Assembly (NCBI GenBank): GCA_019912885.1
Contig: JAIOHV010000126.1
Span: 1-57,462 of the forward strand
DNA length: 57,462 bases
Source of the DNA: a bacterium
GTDB taxonomy: Bacteria > Lernaellota > Lernaellaia > JACKCT01
Reading direction: 5' to 3'
Part shown: positions 26,201 through 33,232 of the stretch, in pieces
How positions within the stretch are numbered: position 1 is the stretch's first letter
How the letters are laid out: every line of letters starts with the position of its first letter
Translations under genes and position numbers: made by a program
Notes under the pieces: model-generated
What the model was told of the DNA's origin: nothing
The model's database searches: none
The model's input: only the letters and a program-made list of their open reading frames with translations

Positions 26201-26699
26201 GGGCGGGCGCCATCTCCGGCCGATAGTCGTAATAATGATCCCAGTACGGCGCGATGGCGCTCGAAGCGACAAACTGCATGGCGCCCTTGTGGACGCGGCC
26301 CGGTTCGGCGCGGATCGCCTCGAGCCGCTCCGGGCGCGGGCGCAGCGTATAAATCGGCGTCGTGCGATCGGTGACCTGGCCCGCGCGTATCAGGTATTCG
26401 CGCAGGCGGCGGATTTCCTCGGGGGCGTCGCTCCACGTGGCGGGCTCGGGGGAGGAGCCGGTCGATTTCGCGAGCGCATTGGCGGCGGCCTCGTGCCGGT
26501 CCCCGTCGATGGAAAGCGCCAGCGTGCCGGCGACCGTTCGGATGCGGGCGCGTTCGCCTTCTTCCAGGCTTTCGCGCCATTCCAGGCGCATGTGCGCGAG
26601 AAAAAACACCGTTCGCGCCGCCAAAAGAATGGTAATGACGAACAAGAGTCGCCCGGTCAGGCTTCGCGGAAAACGGGCGCAACGACGCAAGAGACCCAT
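23283..26699 (-). CDS. Hybrid sensor histidine kinase with two receiver domains and an HPt domain
   Basis: An 1138-residue inner-membrane sensor. Two TM segments (about 15-35 and 228-248) flank an extracytoplasmic sensor region. Then follow HAMP (about 250-300), PAS (about 312-425), HisKA with His492 (MSHEIRTPMN), HATPase with Asn609 and DTGIGIP, receiver 1 with Asp783 (VVDDIMP), receiver 2 with Asp934 (VLMDVQMP) and Lys984, and an HPt domain with His1086 (AHSLKG). This is a complete internal phosphorelay of BarA/ArcB-like layout, but the final response regulator is not in the window. The signal is unknown. It is divergent from the M23 peptidase gene across 104 bp. Confidence 0.93.
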   Translation of the reverse strand: MGLLRRCARFPRSLTGRLLFVITILLAARTVFFLAHMRLEWRESLEEGERARIRTVAGTLALSIDGDRHEAAANALAKSTGSSPEPATWSDAPEEIRRLREYLIRAGQVTDRTTPIYTLRPRPERLEAIRAEPGRVHKGAMQFVASSAIAPYWDHYYDYRPEMAPALFNGEIVDTGIYSDPHGAWLSAFAPIRGAGDGIVAVLEVDFSEDALLDALLVKSREHLLEAGLDFAVIVVTLALVLAYLMRPLSRLRAAAHGFGAGDYKTAMPTRGVAEVAELGGVLDDARRRILADIDRHKREQERELRDVKERTRAILENVVDGVVIVDENGLIESFNPAAGRLFGVYDYHIVTGRPFDMFVPRIRPVLNKHFLHPREADDVTKIRGFKGELTGERENGTKIPLEVSVAEMRHANQRLFIAVLRDMTERKKSEQLIRTQRDDLAARLVEIVSLHEIAERRAQELDEANLKLTHAIEAAQRASRAKGEFLANMSHEIRTPMNAIIGFSDLLLAETLPDDSHEHVRIIHEAGDALLAIIDDILDFSKVEAGRIEVEQVPFDLARLASDACALVGPRVRDKKVEIVCDIAGDVEPFVGGDPGLLRQILLNLLGNAAKFTAKGEVRLSIRRAGESDARVRLAFSVRDTGIGIPDHMQTRIFEAFTQVDGSIRRRHGGTGLGLAITKRLVESLGGNLSVESREGQGSDFSFTLEFERRADGDDLRLVPLAELAEKRLLIIDDNAGNRRVAAGYAKLFDIDADAASSVDEGLAFVARQREAGRAYDVVVVDDIMPNASGFEFLRAAREADLLGGTHVVLWSSRSDSGLSMQAANAGFSALLFKPIVGAYLVATIRALLARTGPGPMLTPHVIRQEHLDECDRTDEADLSGVSVLVAEDVEPNFRLVQKSLERMGITRVFWARDGREAVHLATTCAPDIVLMDVQMPEFDGYEATGRIRAAGGRMPIVALTAHAMNDHENAAIEAGCDDYLRKPIKHITLRSTIARFCAERREGAGAIREPERDPAPAGASAREASVPGAAVPGLDFAVTSNAYQDDAEIMELVGEIVREFPARAERLMRALDEENMDEVSRWAHSLKGLAANFHLDALCNLARAMEAKCRRAGARASDFDAERRAVEDLAARSRAA

Positions 26700-26803
26700 A
26701 CGAAACGTATCGAATTGCCGATGTCGATCCTTGACCTTTTATCAGGGACCGTTCACCGTTTTTCGCGGCCTGTCGGCGAGACGGGCGGCGCCTCGCGAGG
26801 ATC

Positions 26804-28570
26804 GTGCGTAAGACCATGCTTTTCTTACTGAAATTATACGGGCGGAGCGTCGTTCGCTTGGCGGCTATCCGATGGGTCGGGCCCGCGTTTGCCGCGCTCG
26901 TCGCAGCATCGGTTTTCCTGGCCACGGCGGGCGCCGAATCCCCGGATTCGGCGGCGGGCGCGCCGGGCTACTTATGGCCGGTGAAGGCGACGCCGGTCGT
27001 GACGGGCGTGTTCTGCGACGCGCGCAACGGGCACCCGCACGGCGGGCTCGATATCTCGCTGTTCGGCAAGGTGGGGACGATCCCGATCGTTTCCGTGGAC
27101 GAAGGCGTGTTGATGCGCCTTCGCACCTCGCGATACGGTTACGGCAACGCCGTTTACGTCCGCATGCCGGGCAAAAAGGTGGCCGTTTACGCGCATTTGG
27201 ATCGCTTTTCGCCAAGGCTCGAACGCGTCGCCGCCGAGCTTCGCGAAAAGACCGGGCAATACGACCTGGATTACTACTACGAGCCCTGGGAGATGACAGT
27301 GCCGATCGCGCGCGGCGAGACAATCGGCATGGGTGGCAAGTCGGGTACGAGCACGGCGCATCTGCACTTCGAGATCCGCGACGACGATGTGGTGAACCTG
27401 AATCCGTTGACGAGCGGATTTGCCGTCAAGGACGACGTCGCGCCGAACATCGGCGGCCTGCTGCTTTCGCCGATCGATGCCGCCTCCGCGATCGACGGCG
27501 GGCGGTCGCCAAGGCGCCTTCGCGGCGCGGGCGGCGAACATGTCCGCTTGCGCGGGCGCGTGGGACTTTCCGTTGACGCGGCGGATCGCCACGCGGCGAA
27601 GGGTCGCCGTTTTTCGCCGTATCGCATCGAGGTGCGCGTCGACGGCGCGCCGTATTTCGAGACGCGCTTTGACCAATGGGGCTACATCGATCAGCGCATC
27701 GAGATGTCTCAATACGACCGCGACGCGAAGGGCGCGCGATACCTGCGTGCGTACAATCCGTGGCCGGTCGAAGTTCCGTTTTACTCCAAACCTGACGCGG
27801 GTACGTTCGACGACCTCGCGCCCGGCGATCACGAGGTTGAGATCATCGTTGCCGATCCGGCCGGGAACGCGGACCGCGCCGTGCTTCGCGTGACCGTGGA
27901 GGGCGCCGGAAGCGCATCCCGCCCCTGGCCTTACGGCGCGAGTATGTATCGGCTTTTCAACGGCGCGCGCGCGGCGACGCCGGACGGATCATTTGAGATC
28001 GCGGGCGGCGAGAAGAGCTTTTTCGCGCCGCTTCTGATCGATATCAACGACGCGGGCTTCGCGCATCCCGCGGCCGAGACCGCGTGCGTGTCGGTGCCGA
28101 ATCCCGGCGGCCCGGCGAGGCGCCAGGCGTTTGGCGTATCATTCGCGTACGGCGAGGACGCCGAATCCATCGAGCAGCTTGCGGTGTACGCCATCGATGG
28201 CGGCAAGGCGGGTTTTCTGGGCGCGGACCGCCCGCCCGTCGGCCGTCGCGTGTCGGGGCAGGCGTTCGACTTTGGCACGTACTGCCTGCTTCGCGACGCG
28301 GCGCCACCTGCGGTCGACGGCATTCGCGCGGCGCGCGCGCCGGCCGTGGCTAAGTTTGTCGCGACCGATGACATCGCGGGCCTGGCCAACGACGGGGTGC
28401 GCGCGCAAATCGACGGCAAGCCAGCGCTGGTGCGCTATTCCGCGTCGACCGGGCGCGGCGAGGTGTTCGCCATCGGCGCAAGGCCGCGGGGCGAGCGGAC
28501 GATTTCGATCGCCGCCACTGATCGCGTGGGCAACGTCACGAACCGTCAGGCCGTCCTTGTCATAAAATGA
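26804..28570 (+). CDS. M23-family (LytM-type) metallopeptidase with C-terminal beta-sandwich region
   Basis: A 588-residue exported protein. Candidate starts are GTG 26804 (GAGG 3 nt upstream) and ATG 26816. A hydrophobic signal or anchor is followed by the LytM fold: HPHGGLDIS (metal His79 and Asp83), YAHLDRF and the HLHFEIR motif. The zinc-binding set therefore looks complete. The remaining 350 residues contain Ig-like segments (for example DHEVEIIVADPAGNADRAVLRV), perhaps for wall or substrate binding. M23 enzymes cut peptidoglycan cross-links or glycine-rich peptides. It faces the hybrid kinase gene across a shared promoter region. Confidence 0.88.
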   Translation: MRKTMLFLLKLYGRSVVRLAAIRWVGPAFAALVAASVFLATAGAESPDSAAGAPGYLWPVKATPVVTGVFCDARNGHPHGGLDISLFGKVGTIPIVSVDEGVLMRLRTSRYGYGNAVYVRMPGKKVAVYAHLDRFSPRLERVAAELREKTGQYDLDYYYEPWEMTVPIARGETIGMGGKSGTSTAHLHFEIRDDDVVNLNPLTSGFAVKDDVAPNIGGLLLSPIDAASAIDGGRSPRRLRGAGGEHVRLRGRVGLSVDAADRHAAKGRRFSPYRIEVRVDGAPYFETRFDQWGYIDQRIEMSQYDRDAKGARYLRAYNPWPVEVPFYSKPDAGTFDDLAPGDHEVEIIVADPAGNADRAVLRVTVEGAGSASRPWPYGASMYRLFNGARAATPDGSFEIAGGEKSFFAPLLIDINDAGFAHPAAETACVSVPNPGGPARRQAFGVSFAYGEDAESIEQLAVYAIDGGKAGFLGADRPPVGRRVSGQAFDFGTYCLLRDAAPPAVDGIRAARAPAVAKFVATDDIAGLANDGVRAQIDGKPALVRYSASTGRGEVFAIGARPRGERTISIAATDRVGNVTNRQAVLVIK

Positions 28571-28619
28571 CCCCGCTTTGGGCACGGATGTCTTTTTTAT
28601 TTTCAAAAGGAGGTGTGAT

Positions 28620-29438
28620 GTGGGACGGGACAGCGTTTGGACGCTTTCGGGTTACGCATTCTGGGGCGCGGTCGTGGCGGCGATCCTGCTGGCGCTTGTC
28701 GTGGTGACGCCGGCGTTCGCCGAGGTGAAATACGAAACGTTCGAATACAAGGACGGCGCGACGATCCTCGAGGGCTACCTCGCGTGGGATGACGCCATCA
28801 AGGGCGAGAGGCCGGGTGTGCTCGTGTTCCACCAGTGGCGCGGGCTTTCCGACTACGAACGCATGCGCGCGCGGCAGCTTGCCGAGATGGGATACGTCGC
28901 GTTCGCCGCGGATATCTACGGCAAAGGCGTGCGCCCGGCGACCGTGCAGGAGGCGGGCGCGACGTCCGGCAAATACAAGGAAAGTCCGGAGCTGTTCCGC
29001 CGTCGCGCGAATCTGGCGCTCGACGCGCTGCGCAAGCACACGCTGTCGCAGGACAACAACATCGGCGCGATCGGCTACTGCTTCGGCGGCGCGGCGGTGC
29101 TGGAACTGGCGCGCTCGGGCGCGGTGTTCAACGCGGGCGTGAGCTTCCACGGATCGTACAAGACGTCGCTACCGGCGAAAAAAGGCGAGATCAAACCCGC
29201 GTTGCTCGTTGTCCACGGCGCGGACGATCCGTTCACAAACATGGAGGAGCTCGACTGGCTGATGGACGAGCTAAACGCGGCAAGCGCGGACTGGCAGGCG
29301 ATCGTCATCTCCGGCGCGCAGCATGCGTTCACCGATCCGGACGCCAAGGGCGACCTGAAAGGCGCGAAATACGACGAACGCGCCGCGCACCGTGCGTGGG
29401 AAGCGATGAAGGTGTTTTTTGGCGAGACGCTGAAGTGA
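28620..29438 (+). CDS. Dienelactone-hydrolase family protein with N-terminal signal/anchor
   Basis: A 272-residue alpha/beta hydrolase. The start is GTG 28620, 5 nt after a full-length AAAGGAGGT Shine-Dalgarno. An ATG two bases earlier is in another frame. An N-terminal hydrophobic segment (about 10-34, ending PAFAE) predicts export. The catalytic triad reads Cys154 in GYCFGG, Asp203 in HGADDPF and His235 in GAQHAF, the Cys-Asp-His set of dienelactone hydrolases. Exported members of this family are mostly uncharacterised esterases. It follows the M23 gene by about 50 bp and may be co-transcribed. Confidence 0.9.
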   Translation: MGRDSVWTLSGYAFWGAVVAAILLALVVVTPAFAEVKYETFEYKDGATILEGYLAWDDAIKGERPGVLVFHQWRGLSDYERMRARQLAEMGYVAFAADIYGKGVRPATVQEAGATSGKYKESPELFRRRANLALDALRKHTLSQDNNIGAIGYCFGGAAVLELARSGAVFNAGVSFHGSYKTSLPAKKGEIKPALLVVHGADDPFTNMEELDWLMDELNAASADWQAIVISGAQHAFTDPDAKGDLKGAKYDERAAHRAWEAMKVFFGETLK

Positions 29439-29612
29439 TTGAAGATTGAAGATTGAAGATTGAAGATTGCGGATGCGCCCGAGCGCGAGCCCGTGCCCGG
29501 AACGAATAGTCTGAAAGACTGGAAGGCTGGAAGACTGGAAGATTGGAAGACTGGAAGGCTGGAAGACTGGAAGGCTGGAAGGCTGGAAGACTACTGGAAG
29601 GTCATCTCGGCA
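29439..29612. repeat. Heptamer array followed by long TGGAAG-octamer array ending AAGGTCATC
   Basis: GAAGATT heptamers (29439-29467) are followed at 29512-29600 by about ten CTGGAAGR-type octamers running into AAGGTCATCTC. It is the longest example of an array family seen four times in the window. There are no spacers and no conserved longer unit, so it is not a CRISPR. Confidence 0.85.
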
Positions 29613-29619
29613 TTGTCAT

Positions 29620-29677
29620 CCTGAGCGAAGCGAAGGATCTCCGTGGCCAACCGCCGAGACCCTTCGCTTCGCTCAGG
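29620..29677. repeat. Stem-loop repeat with perfect 17-bp arms (CCTGAGCGAAGCGAAGG)
   Basis: CCTGAGCGAAGCGAAGG at 29620-29636 is exactly complementary to 29661-29677, with a 24-nt loop. A half copy (CCTTCGCTTCGTTCAGG) is at 39454-39470. Elements with this TGAGCGAAGCGAAGG core are known to me as widespread interspersed repeats in several bacterial phyla. Confidence 0.85.
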
Positions 29678-29723
29678 GAGACAACAACGACGCGCGGCCG
29701 TCGTATTGACGCCGGCCGCGTCA

Positions 29724-29767
29724 CTCGATCCTCAATCCTCGATCCTCAATCCTCGTCTTCGATCGCG
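29724..29767. repeat. TCAATCC/TCGATCC heptamer array
   Basis: Four to five heptamers run into the 3' end of the queF gene, followed by CTTCGATCGCGC. The same CTTCGATCGCGC follows a heptamer array at 35484-35494 inside the ABC fusion gene. Confidence 0.6.
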
Positions 29768-30183
29768 CCCCGCTCGGCGACGCACGTCACGGCGATACCG
29801 CCGCGCGCGTTGTAGTGCCCGGTGACGCGCAGGCTCTTCGGCTTTGCCTGCCGGAACAGCTCTTCGGTGAGCGTCGCGACGATCTCCTCGTTGAAGCCCT
29901 TCCGGTCGCGATAGCCCTGCAAATAGAGCTTCAGCGATTTCGTCTCGATGAGGTGCGCGCCGGGGACGTATTCGATCTCGAGCCGGCCGAAGTCCGGCTG
30001 CCCGGTGACCGGGCAGATCGTCGTGAACTCGCGGCAATCAAGCCGCACCAGCACCTCGCCCGCGCCCCACGGCACAAGGTCCACGCGCTTTAGCGGCCCG
30101 GTGACGGATTTGCCGAGGACTTTCGGTTTGTAGGCGCCGCGAGATGCGGTACGGGTTTTATTCCTTGATCCGGTTTTCGGCAT
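29746..30183 (-). CDS. queF: NADPH-dependent 7-cyano-7-deazaguanine reductase (preQ1 synthase)
   Basis: A 145-residue unimodular QueF, which reduces the nitrile of preQ0 to the amine of preQ1 in queuosine tRNA-modification synthesis in the cytoplasm. Key residues are Cys57 in FTTICPVTGQPDFG (thioimide nucleophile) and Asp64. The E(S/T)KS substrate motif is present as IETKSLKLYL, and the second half carries a GHYNARGG segment. The start is ATG 30183 with GGAGGGG upstream. The short basic N-terminal extension is typical. No other queuosine gene is near, and it is divergent from the TetR-led efflux operon. Confidence 0.94.
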   Translation of the reverse strand: MPKTGSRNKTRTASRGAYKPKVLGKSVTGPLKRVDLVPWGAGEVLVRLDCREFTTICPVTGQPDFGRLEIEYVPGAHLIETKSLKLYLQGYRDRKGFNEEIVATLTEELFRQAKPKSLRVTGHYNARGGIAVTCVAERGAIEDED

Positions 30184-30250
30184 CGATCCCCTCCGATTTT
30201 CAGGCAACTTAGCGCAACTGCGAGCCAAGGCGCGAGCGCGAAAATTCCGC

Positions 30251-30279
30251 TTGACGCGCGCGTGCGGCGGTGGTATCTA
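30251..30279 (+). promoter_or_regulatory. Sigma-70-type promoter of the efflux operon
   Basis: TTGACG (30251-30256) and TATCTA (30274-30279) are separated by exactly 17 bp. This places the transcription start at about 30286, inside the palindrome described in the next entry, and gives a leader of about 35 nt before the tetR GTG. Confidence 0.6.
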
Positions 30280-30310
30280 AGGAAACGATTGTTGGTTTTA
30301 TCGTTTCCTT
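30279..30310. promoter_or_regulatory. 11-bp inverted repeat, probable TetR operator
   Basis: AAGGAAACGAT (30279-30289) and its exact complement ATCGTTTCCTT (30300-30310) are separated by 10 nt. The palindrome overlaps the predicted transcription start and precedes the tetR start by 10 bp. That position is typical for an autoregulated TetR-family operator. Confidence 0.65.
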
Positions 30311-30320
30311 CGGAGAATTC

Positions 30321-31010
30321 GTGGACACCGCCGTCAACCGCCTGATCGAACTTCTGGGGCCGCATCTGGCCACGGAGCCGGACAAAACGCGCGACCGCAT
30401 CGTCACCGCCGCGAAGCAGCGTTTCGTCGAACACGGCTTCGCGCGCGAGACGATCGGCCGCCTGTGCCACGACCTGCACGTCTCGAAAAAGACGTTCTAC
30501 AAGTACTTTGCCGACCGCGACGATCTGGTGCTCGCCATCGTGGCGCGCAACTTCTCGATCATCGCGCCGCGCATCGCCGAGATCACCGCGAGCGACCTGC
30601 CCCCGCGCGAACGCATCGACGCCGTGGTCGATTTTCTGCTCGGCACGGTCGCCAAGCACTTTTCCGTCGCGTTCCTGGCCGACTTGCAAACACTGATGCC
30701 CGACGTGTGGGAGGCGATTAACTCCTTTCGCCTTTCGCAGGCGCGGCGCGTCATCGGGATGATCGAGGAGGGCCAGCGCGCGGGCGTGTGCCGCGACGAC
30801 ATCGACCCGGAGCGCCTCTCGCGTCTTCTCGCCGTGTTCGTGACGCGCGTGGTCGATCCGCGCACGCTCGCCGAACACGGACTGCGTCTGGAGGATGCGG
30901 TCGAGACGATGACCAAGGTTCTGCGTTACGGCATCTACACGCCGGAGCCAAAACGCGCCGTGACACGCAAGAAAACGCCGCCCGCCGCGAAACAGGGGCG
31001 CAAGCGATGA
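30321..31010 (+). CDS. TetR/AcrR-family transcriptional regulator
   Basis: A 229-residue regulator. The start is taken as GTG 30321 (GGAG 5 nt upstream); a further upstream GTG lies before the palindromic operator and would put the operator inside the coding region. The N-terminal TetR helix-turn-helix is clear: RDRIVTAAKQRFVEHGFARETI, then CHDLHVSKKTFYKYFADRDDL. The C-terminal ligand-binding half is variable, as usual, and ends in a basic tail. It is the first gene of the efflux operon, overlapping tolC by 4 bp (ATGA). It probably represses the operon until an exported compound binds. Confidence 0.92.
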   Translation: MDTAVNRLIELLGPHLATEPDKTRDRIVTAAKQRFVEHGFARETIGRLCHDLHVSKKTFYKYFADRDDLVLAIVARNFSIIAPRIAEITASDLPPRERIDAVVDFLLGTVAKHFSVAFLADLQTLMPDVWEAINSFRLSQARRVIGMIEEGQRAGVCRDDIDPERLSRLLAVFVTRVVDPRTLAEHGLRLEDAVETMTKVLRYGIYTPEPKRAVTRKKTPPAAKQGRKR

Positions 31011-32368
31011 AGCCGCGCGTCTTCATCCTCGCGGCGGCGTTCGCGCTGGCCCTTCCCGCCAACGCTTTCGCGCAGAGCTTCACGCTCGATGACGCGATCG
31101 CGCACGCGCTCGAGAACAACAAGCGCCTTGCCGCCGCACGAGAGGAAATCGAGGCGGCCGAGGCGCGGCTTTCCGGCGCGTGGGCGCCGATTTATCCGCG
31201 CGTCGATATCGAGGCCGGCTACACGCACATCTCCGACGTGCCGACGATCGACATCGAAGGCCTGGACCTGTCCGCCCTGTCCGCGTTTCCCGGCGCTCCG
31301 GAAATCCCGCCGTTCGAGGAACACAAGAAGATGGGCGACGAGGACAATTATCGCGCGGAAGTGAAGGCGCGGCAGCTTCTGTTCGGCTCCGGCCAGGCGC
31401 TTGCCGGCATGCGCGCGGCCAAGGCGGCGACGCGGGCGGCACGCGAGCAGGTGGCGGCGGACGAAAACGAAATCGCGCGCGACGTGGCGCTCGCGTTCTA
31501 CAACGTCCTTCTCGCGCGCGAGGTGCTCGTTGCGCGCCAGGAGGCGCTTTCGACGTCCGAGGCGCATCTGGCCGACGTGCGTACGCGGCTGTCGTTCGGC
31601 GCGGCGACGCGGCTCGAGCTTTTGCAGTCGGAGTTGGACGCCTCCAATCGCCGCCCCGAGGTGCGCGAGGCGCAAAACGCGCTCGCCATCGCGACGACCG
31701 GGTTCAAGTCGTTGATCGGCTACGACCTCGACGCGCCGATCGCGATCGACGGCGACCTCGGCGATCTCGCGCCCGTGCCGGCGTATCCGGAGGCGTTTGC
31801 GACGGCCACGTCGCATCGCCCGGAGCTCGCGGCGCTTTCCGCCGGCATCGACGCGCGCGATCACGAGGCCTGGGCGCGCACCGCGGGCATGTTGCCGAAG
31901 GTCGTCGCCCTGGGCAGCTACGGCTACCAGAAGCCGTGGTACTTCGAGGAGGACTGGAAAACGGTGTGGACCGTCGGCGTCGGCGTGACGATTCCGGTGT
32001 TCGACGGATTCGCCGCGTGGTCCGGACGAAAAGAGGCGCTCGCCGGTATGCGCAAACTCGAAAAAGAGCGCGCCGCCGCGCGCGAGGGCATCGACCTTCA
32101 AGTGCGGCGCGCGCTGCTTGACCTGTCCGAGATCGAGCCCCGCGTGCGCGAGACGGCGGAAAATCTCGCGCGCGCGAAAGAGATCCACGAGATCGCCGCC
32201 GCCTCGTACAAGCTCGGCGCGATCACAAACCTGGAACTGCTCGACGCGCAGCTTGCGGTGACCGCCGCGGCGACCGCGCGCGCCAAGGCGCTGTTCGATT
32301 ATCAAACGGCCCGCGTCCGCCTCATCAGCGCGTCGGGCGCGCCGCTCACGAAGGAGGCGACGCCATGA
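31007..32368 (+). CDS. TolC-family outer-membrane efflux protein
   Basis: A 453-residue protein from ATG 31007 with a cleavable signal peptide (ALPANAFAQ). The two OEP repeats are visible: TLDDAIAHALENNKRLAAAREEI opens the first half and RPELAALSAGI the second. A conserved YxLGAxTNLELLDAQ (residues near 400) closes the periplasmic barrel helix. The protein would form a trimeric outer-membrane channel. Both ends overlap neighbours by 4 bp, giving one translationally coupled efflux unit with the adaptor and ABC components downstream. Confidence 0.92.
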   Translation: MKPRVFILAAAFALALPANAFAQSFTLDDAIAHALENNKRLAAAREEIEAAEARLSGAWAPIYPRVDIEAGYTHISDVPTIDIEGLDLSALSAFPGAPEIPPFEEHKKMGDEDNYRAEVKARQLLFGSGQALAGMRAAKAATRAAREQVAADENEIARDVALAFYNVLLAREVLVARQEALSTSEAHLADVRTRLSFGAATRLELLQSELDASNRRPEVREAQNALAIATTGFKSLIGYDLDAPIAIDGDLGDLAPVPAYPEAFATATSHRPELAALSAGIDARDHEAWARTAGMLPKVVALGSYGYQKPWYFEEDWKTVWTVGVGVTIPVFDGFAAWSGRKEALAGMRKLEKERAAAREGIDLQVRRALLDLSEIEPRVRETAENLARAKEIHEIAAASYKLGAITNLELLDAQLAVTAAATARAKALFDYQTARVRLISASGAPLTKEATP

Positions 32369-33225
32369 GCCGCGTCATCCGCGTCCTCGCGATTGCCGCG
32401 ATCCTCACCGCCGCCGCGTATGGCATCTACACGACGCGCGGCGACGAGAAGGACGAGAATCTGTATTCCGGCGTCGTCGAGGCGACCGAAGTCACCGTGT
32501 CCGCGGAGGTCGCCGGGCGCATCACGGAGATTGCCGTGGACGAAGGCGCGCGCATCGAGAAGGGCGAGTTCATCGCGCGCATCGACGACGCGATCTTCGC
32601 CGCGCAGCTTGCGCAGGCCGAGGCGGCGCGGGGCGCGGCGCGCGCGCAGTACCAGGCCGTCGGCGCGGGACTTTCCGAGATCAACGACGAGATCGAGCGC
32701 GGCGAGAATCTCTATAACGCGGGCAGCATGTCCGCGCAAAAGATGGACATGCTCCGGGGCAAGAAAGACCGGCTCGCCGCGCAACGCGACGCCGCGTCGC
32801 ATCAGATCAAGCAGGCCGACGCGACGGCGCGGCTCGCGCAAGAACAGATCGGCCGCGCAACGATCGTCGCGCCGATTTCCGGCACCGTCGTCGCGCGTTC
32901 CATAGAGGCCGGCGAGTCCGCGATGCCCGGCGCGGCGATCGTGACGATTGCGGATATCGAAAATGCGTGGGTGCGCATCTTCGTGCCGGAGACGCGGCTT
33001 GGGCACCTGACGCTCGGTCAGACCGTCAAGGTCACCGCGGACTCGTGGACCGACCGCGCGTTCGACGGCACCATCGTCATGATCTCCGATCGCGCCGAGT
33101 TCACGCCGAAAAACGTGCAGACGCGCGAGGAACGCACGCGCCTCGTGTACGCCGTGAAGATCGCCGTGCCCAATCCCGACGGCGCGCTCAAGATCGGCAT
33201 GCCGGTCGACGCGCGCCTGCCGTAG
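32365..33225 (+). CDS. HlyD/AcrA-type membrane-fusion (adaptor) protein
   Basis: A 286-residue periplasmic adaptor with one N-terminal TM segment (about 5-22). The lipoyl halves are VSAEVAGRITEIAVDEGARIEKGEFIARID and ATIVAPISGTVVARSIEAGESAM. Between them lies a coiled-coil hairpin (about 70-150) with Ala/Gln-rich heptads. A beta-barrel region (NAWVRIFVPETRLGHL) follows. It bridges the TolC-like channel and the ABC exporter. Its place immediately before RbbA/YhhJ-like genes matches the E. coli yhiI-rbbA-yhhJ order. Confidence 0.92.
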   Translation: MSRVIRVLAIAAILTAAAYGIYTTRGDEKDENLYSGVVEATEVTVSAEVAGRITEIAVDEGARIEKGEFIARIDDAIFAAQLAQAEAARGAARAQYQAVGAGLSEINDEIERGENLYNAGSMSAQKMDMLRGKKDRLAAQRDAASHQIKQADATARLAQEQIGRATIVAPISGTVVARSIEAGESAMPGAAIVTIADIENAWVRIFVPETRLGHLTLGQTVKVTADSWTDRAFDGTIVMISDRAEFTPKNVQTREERTRLVYAVKIAVPNPDGALKIGMPVDARLP

Positions 33226-33232
33226 GACCGCG

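Noticed and set aside
24606-26831. 741-codon plus-strand open frame
   Set aside because: Shadow of the hybrid histidine kinase, which has all its phosphorelay residues on the minus strand.
28618-28620. ATG as start of the dienelactone hydrolase gene
   Set aside because: This ATG is out of frame. The in-frame GTG at 28620 is 5 nt from a full Shine-Dalgarno.
29512-29612. Possible CRISPR-like array
   Set aside because: Units are about 8 bp and contiguous, with no spacers of regular length and no cas genes nearby.
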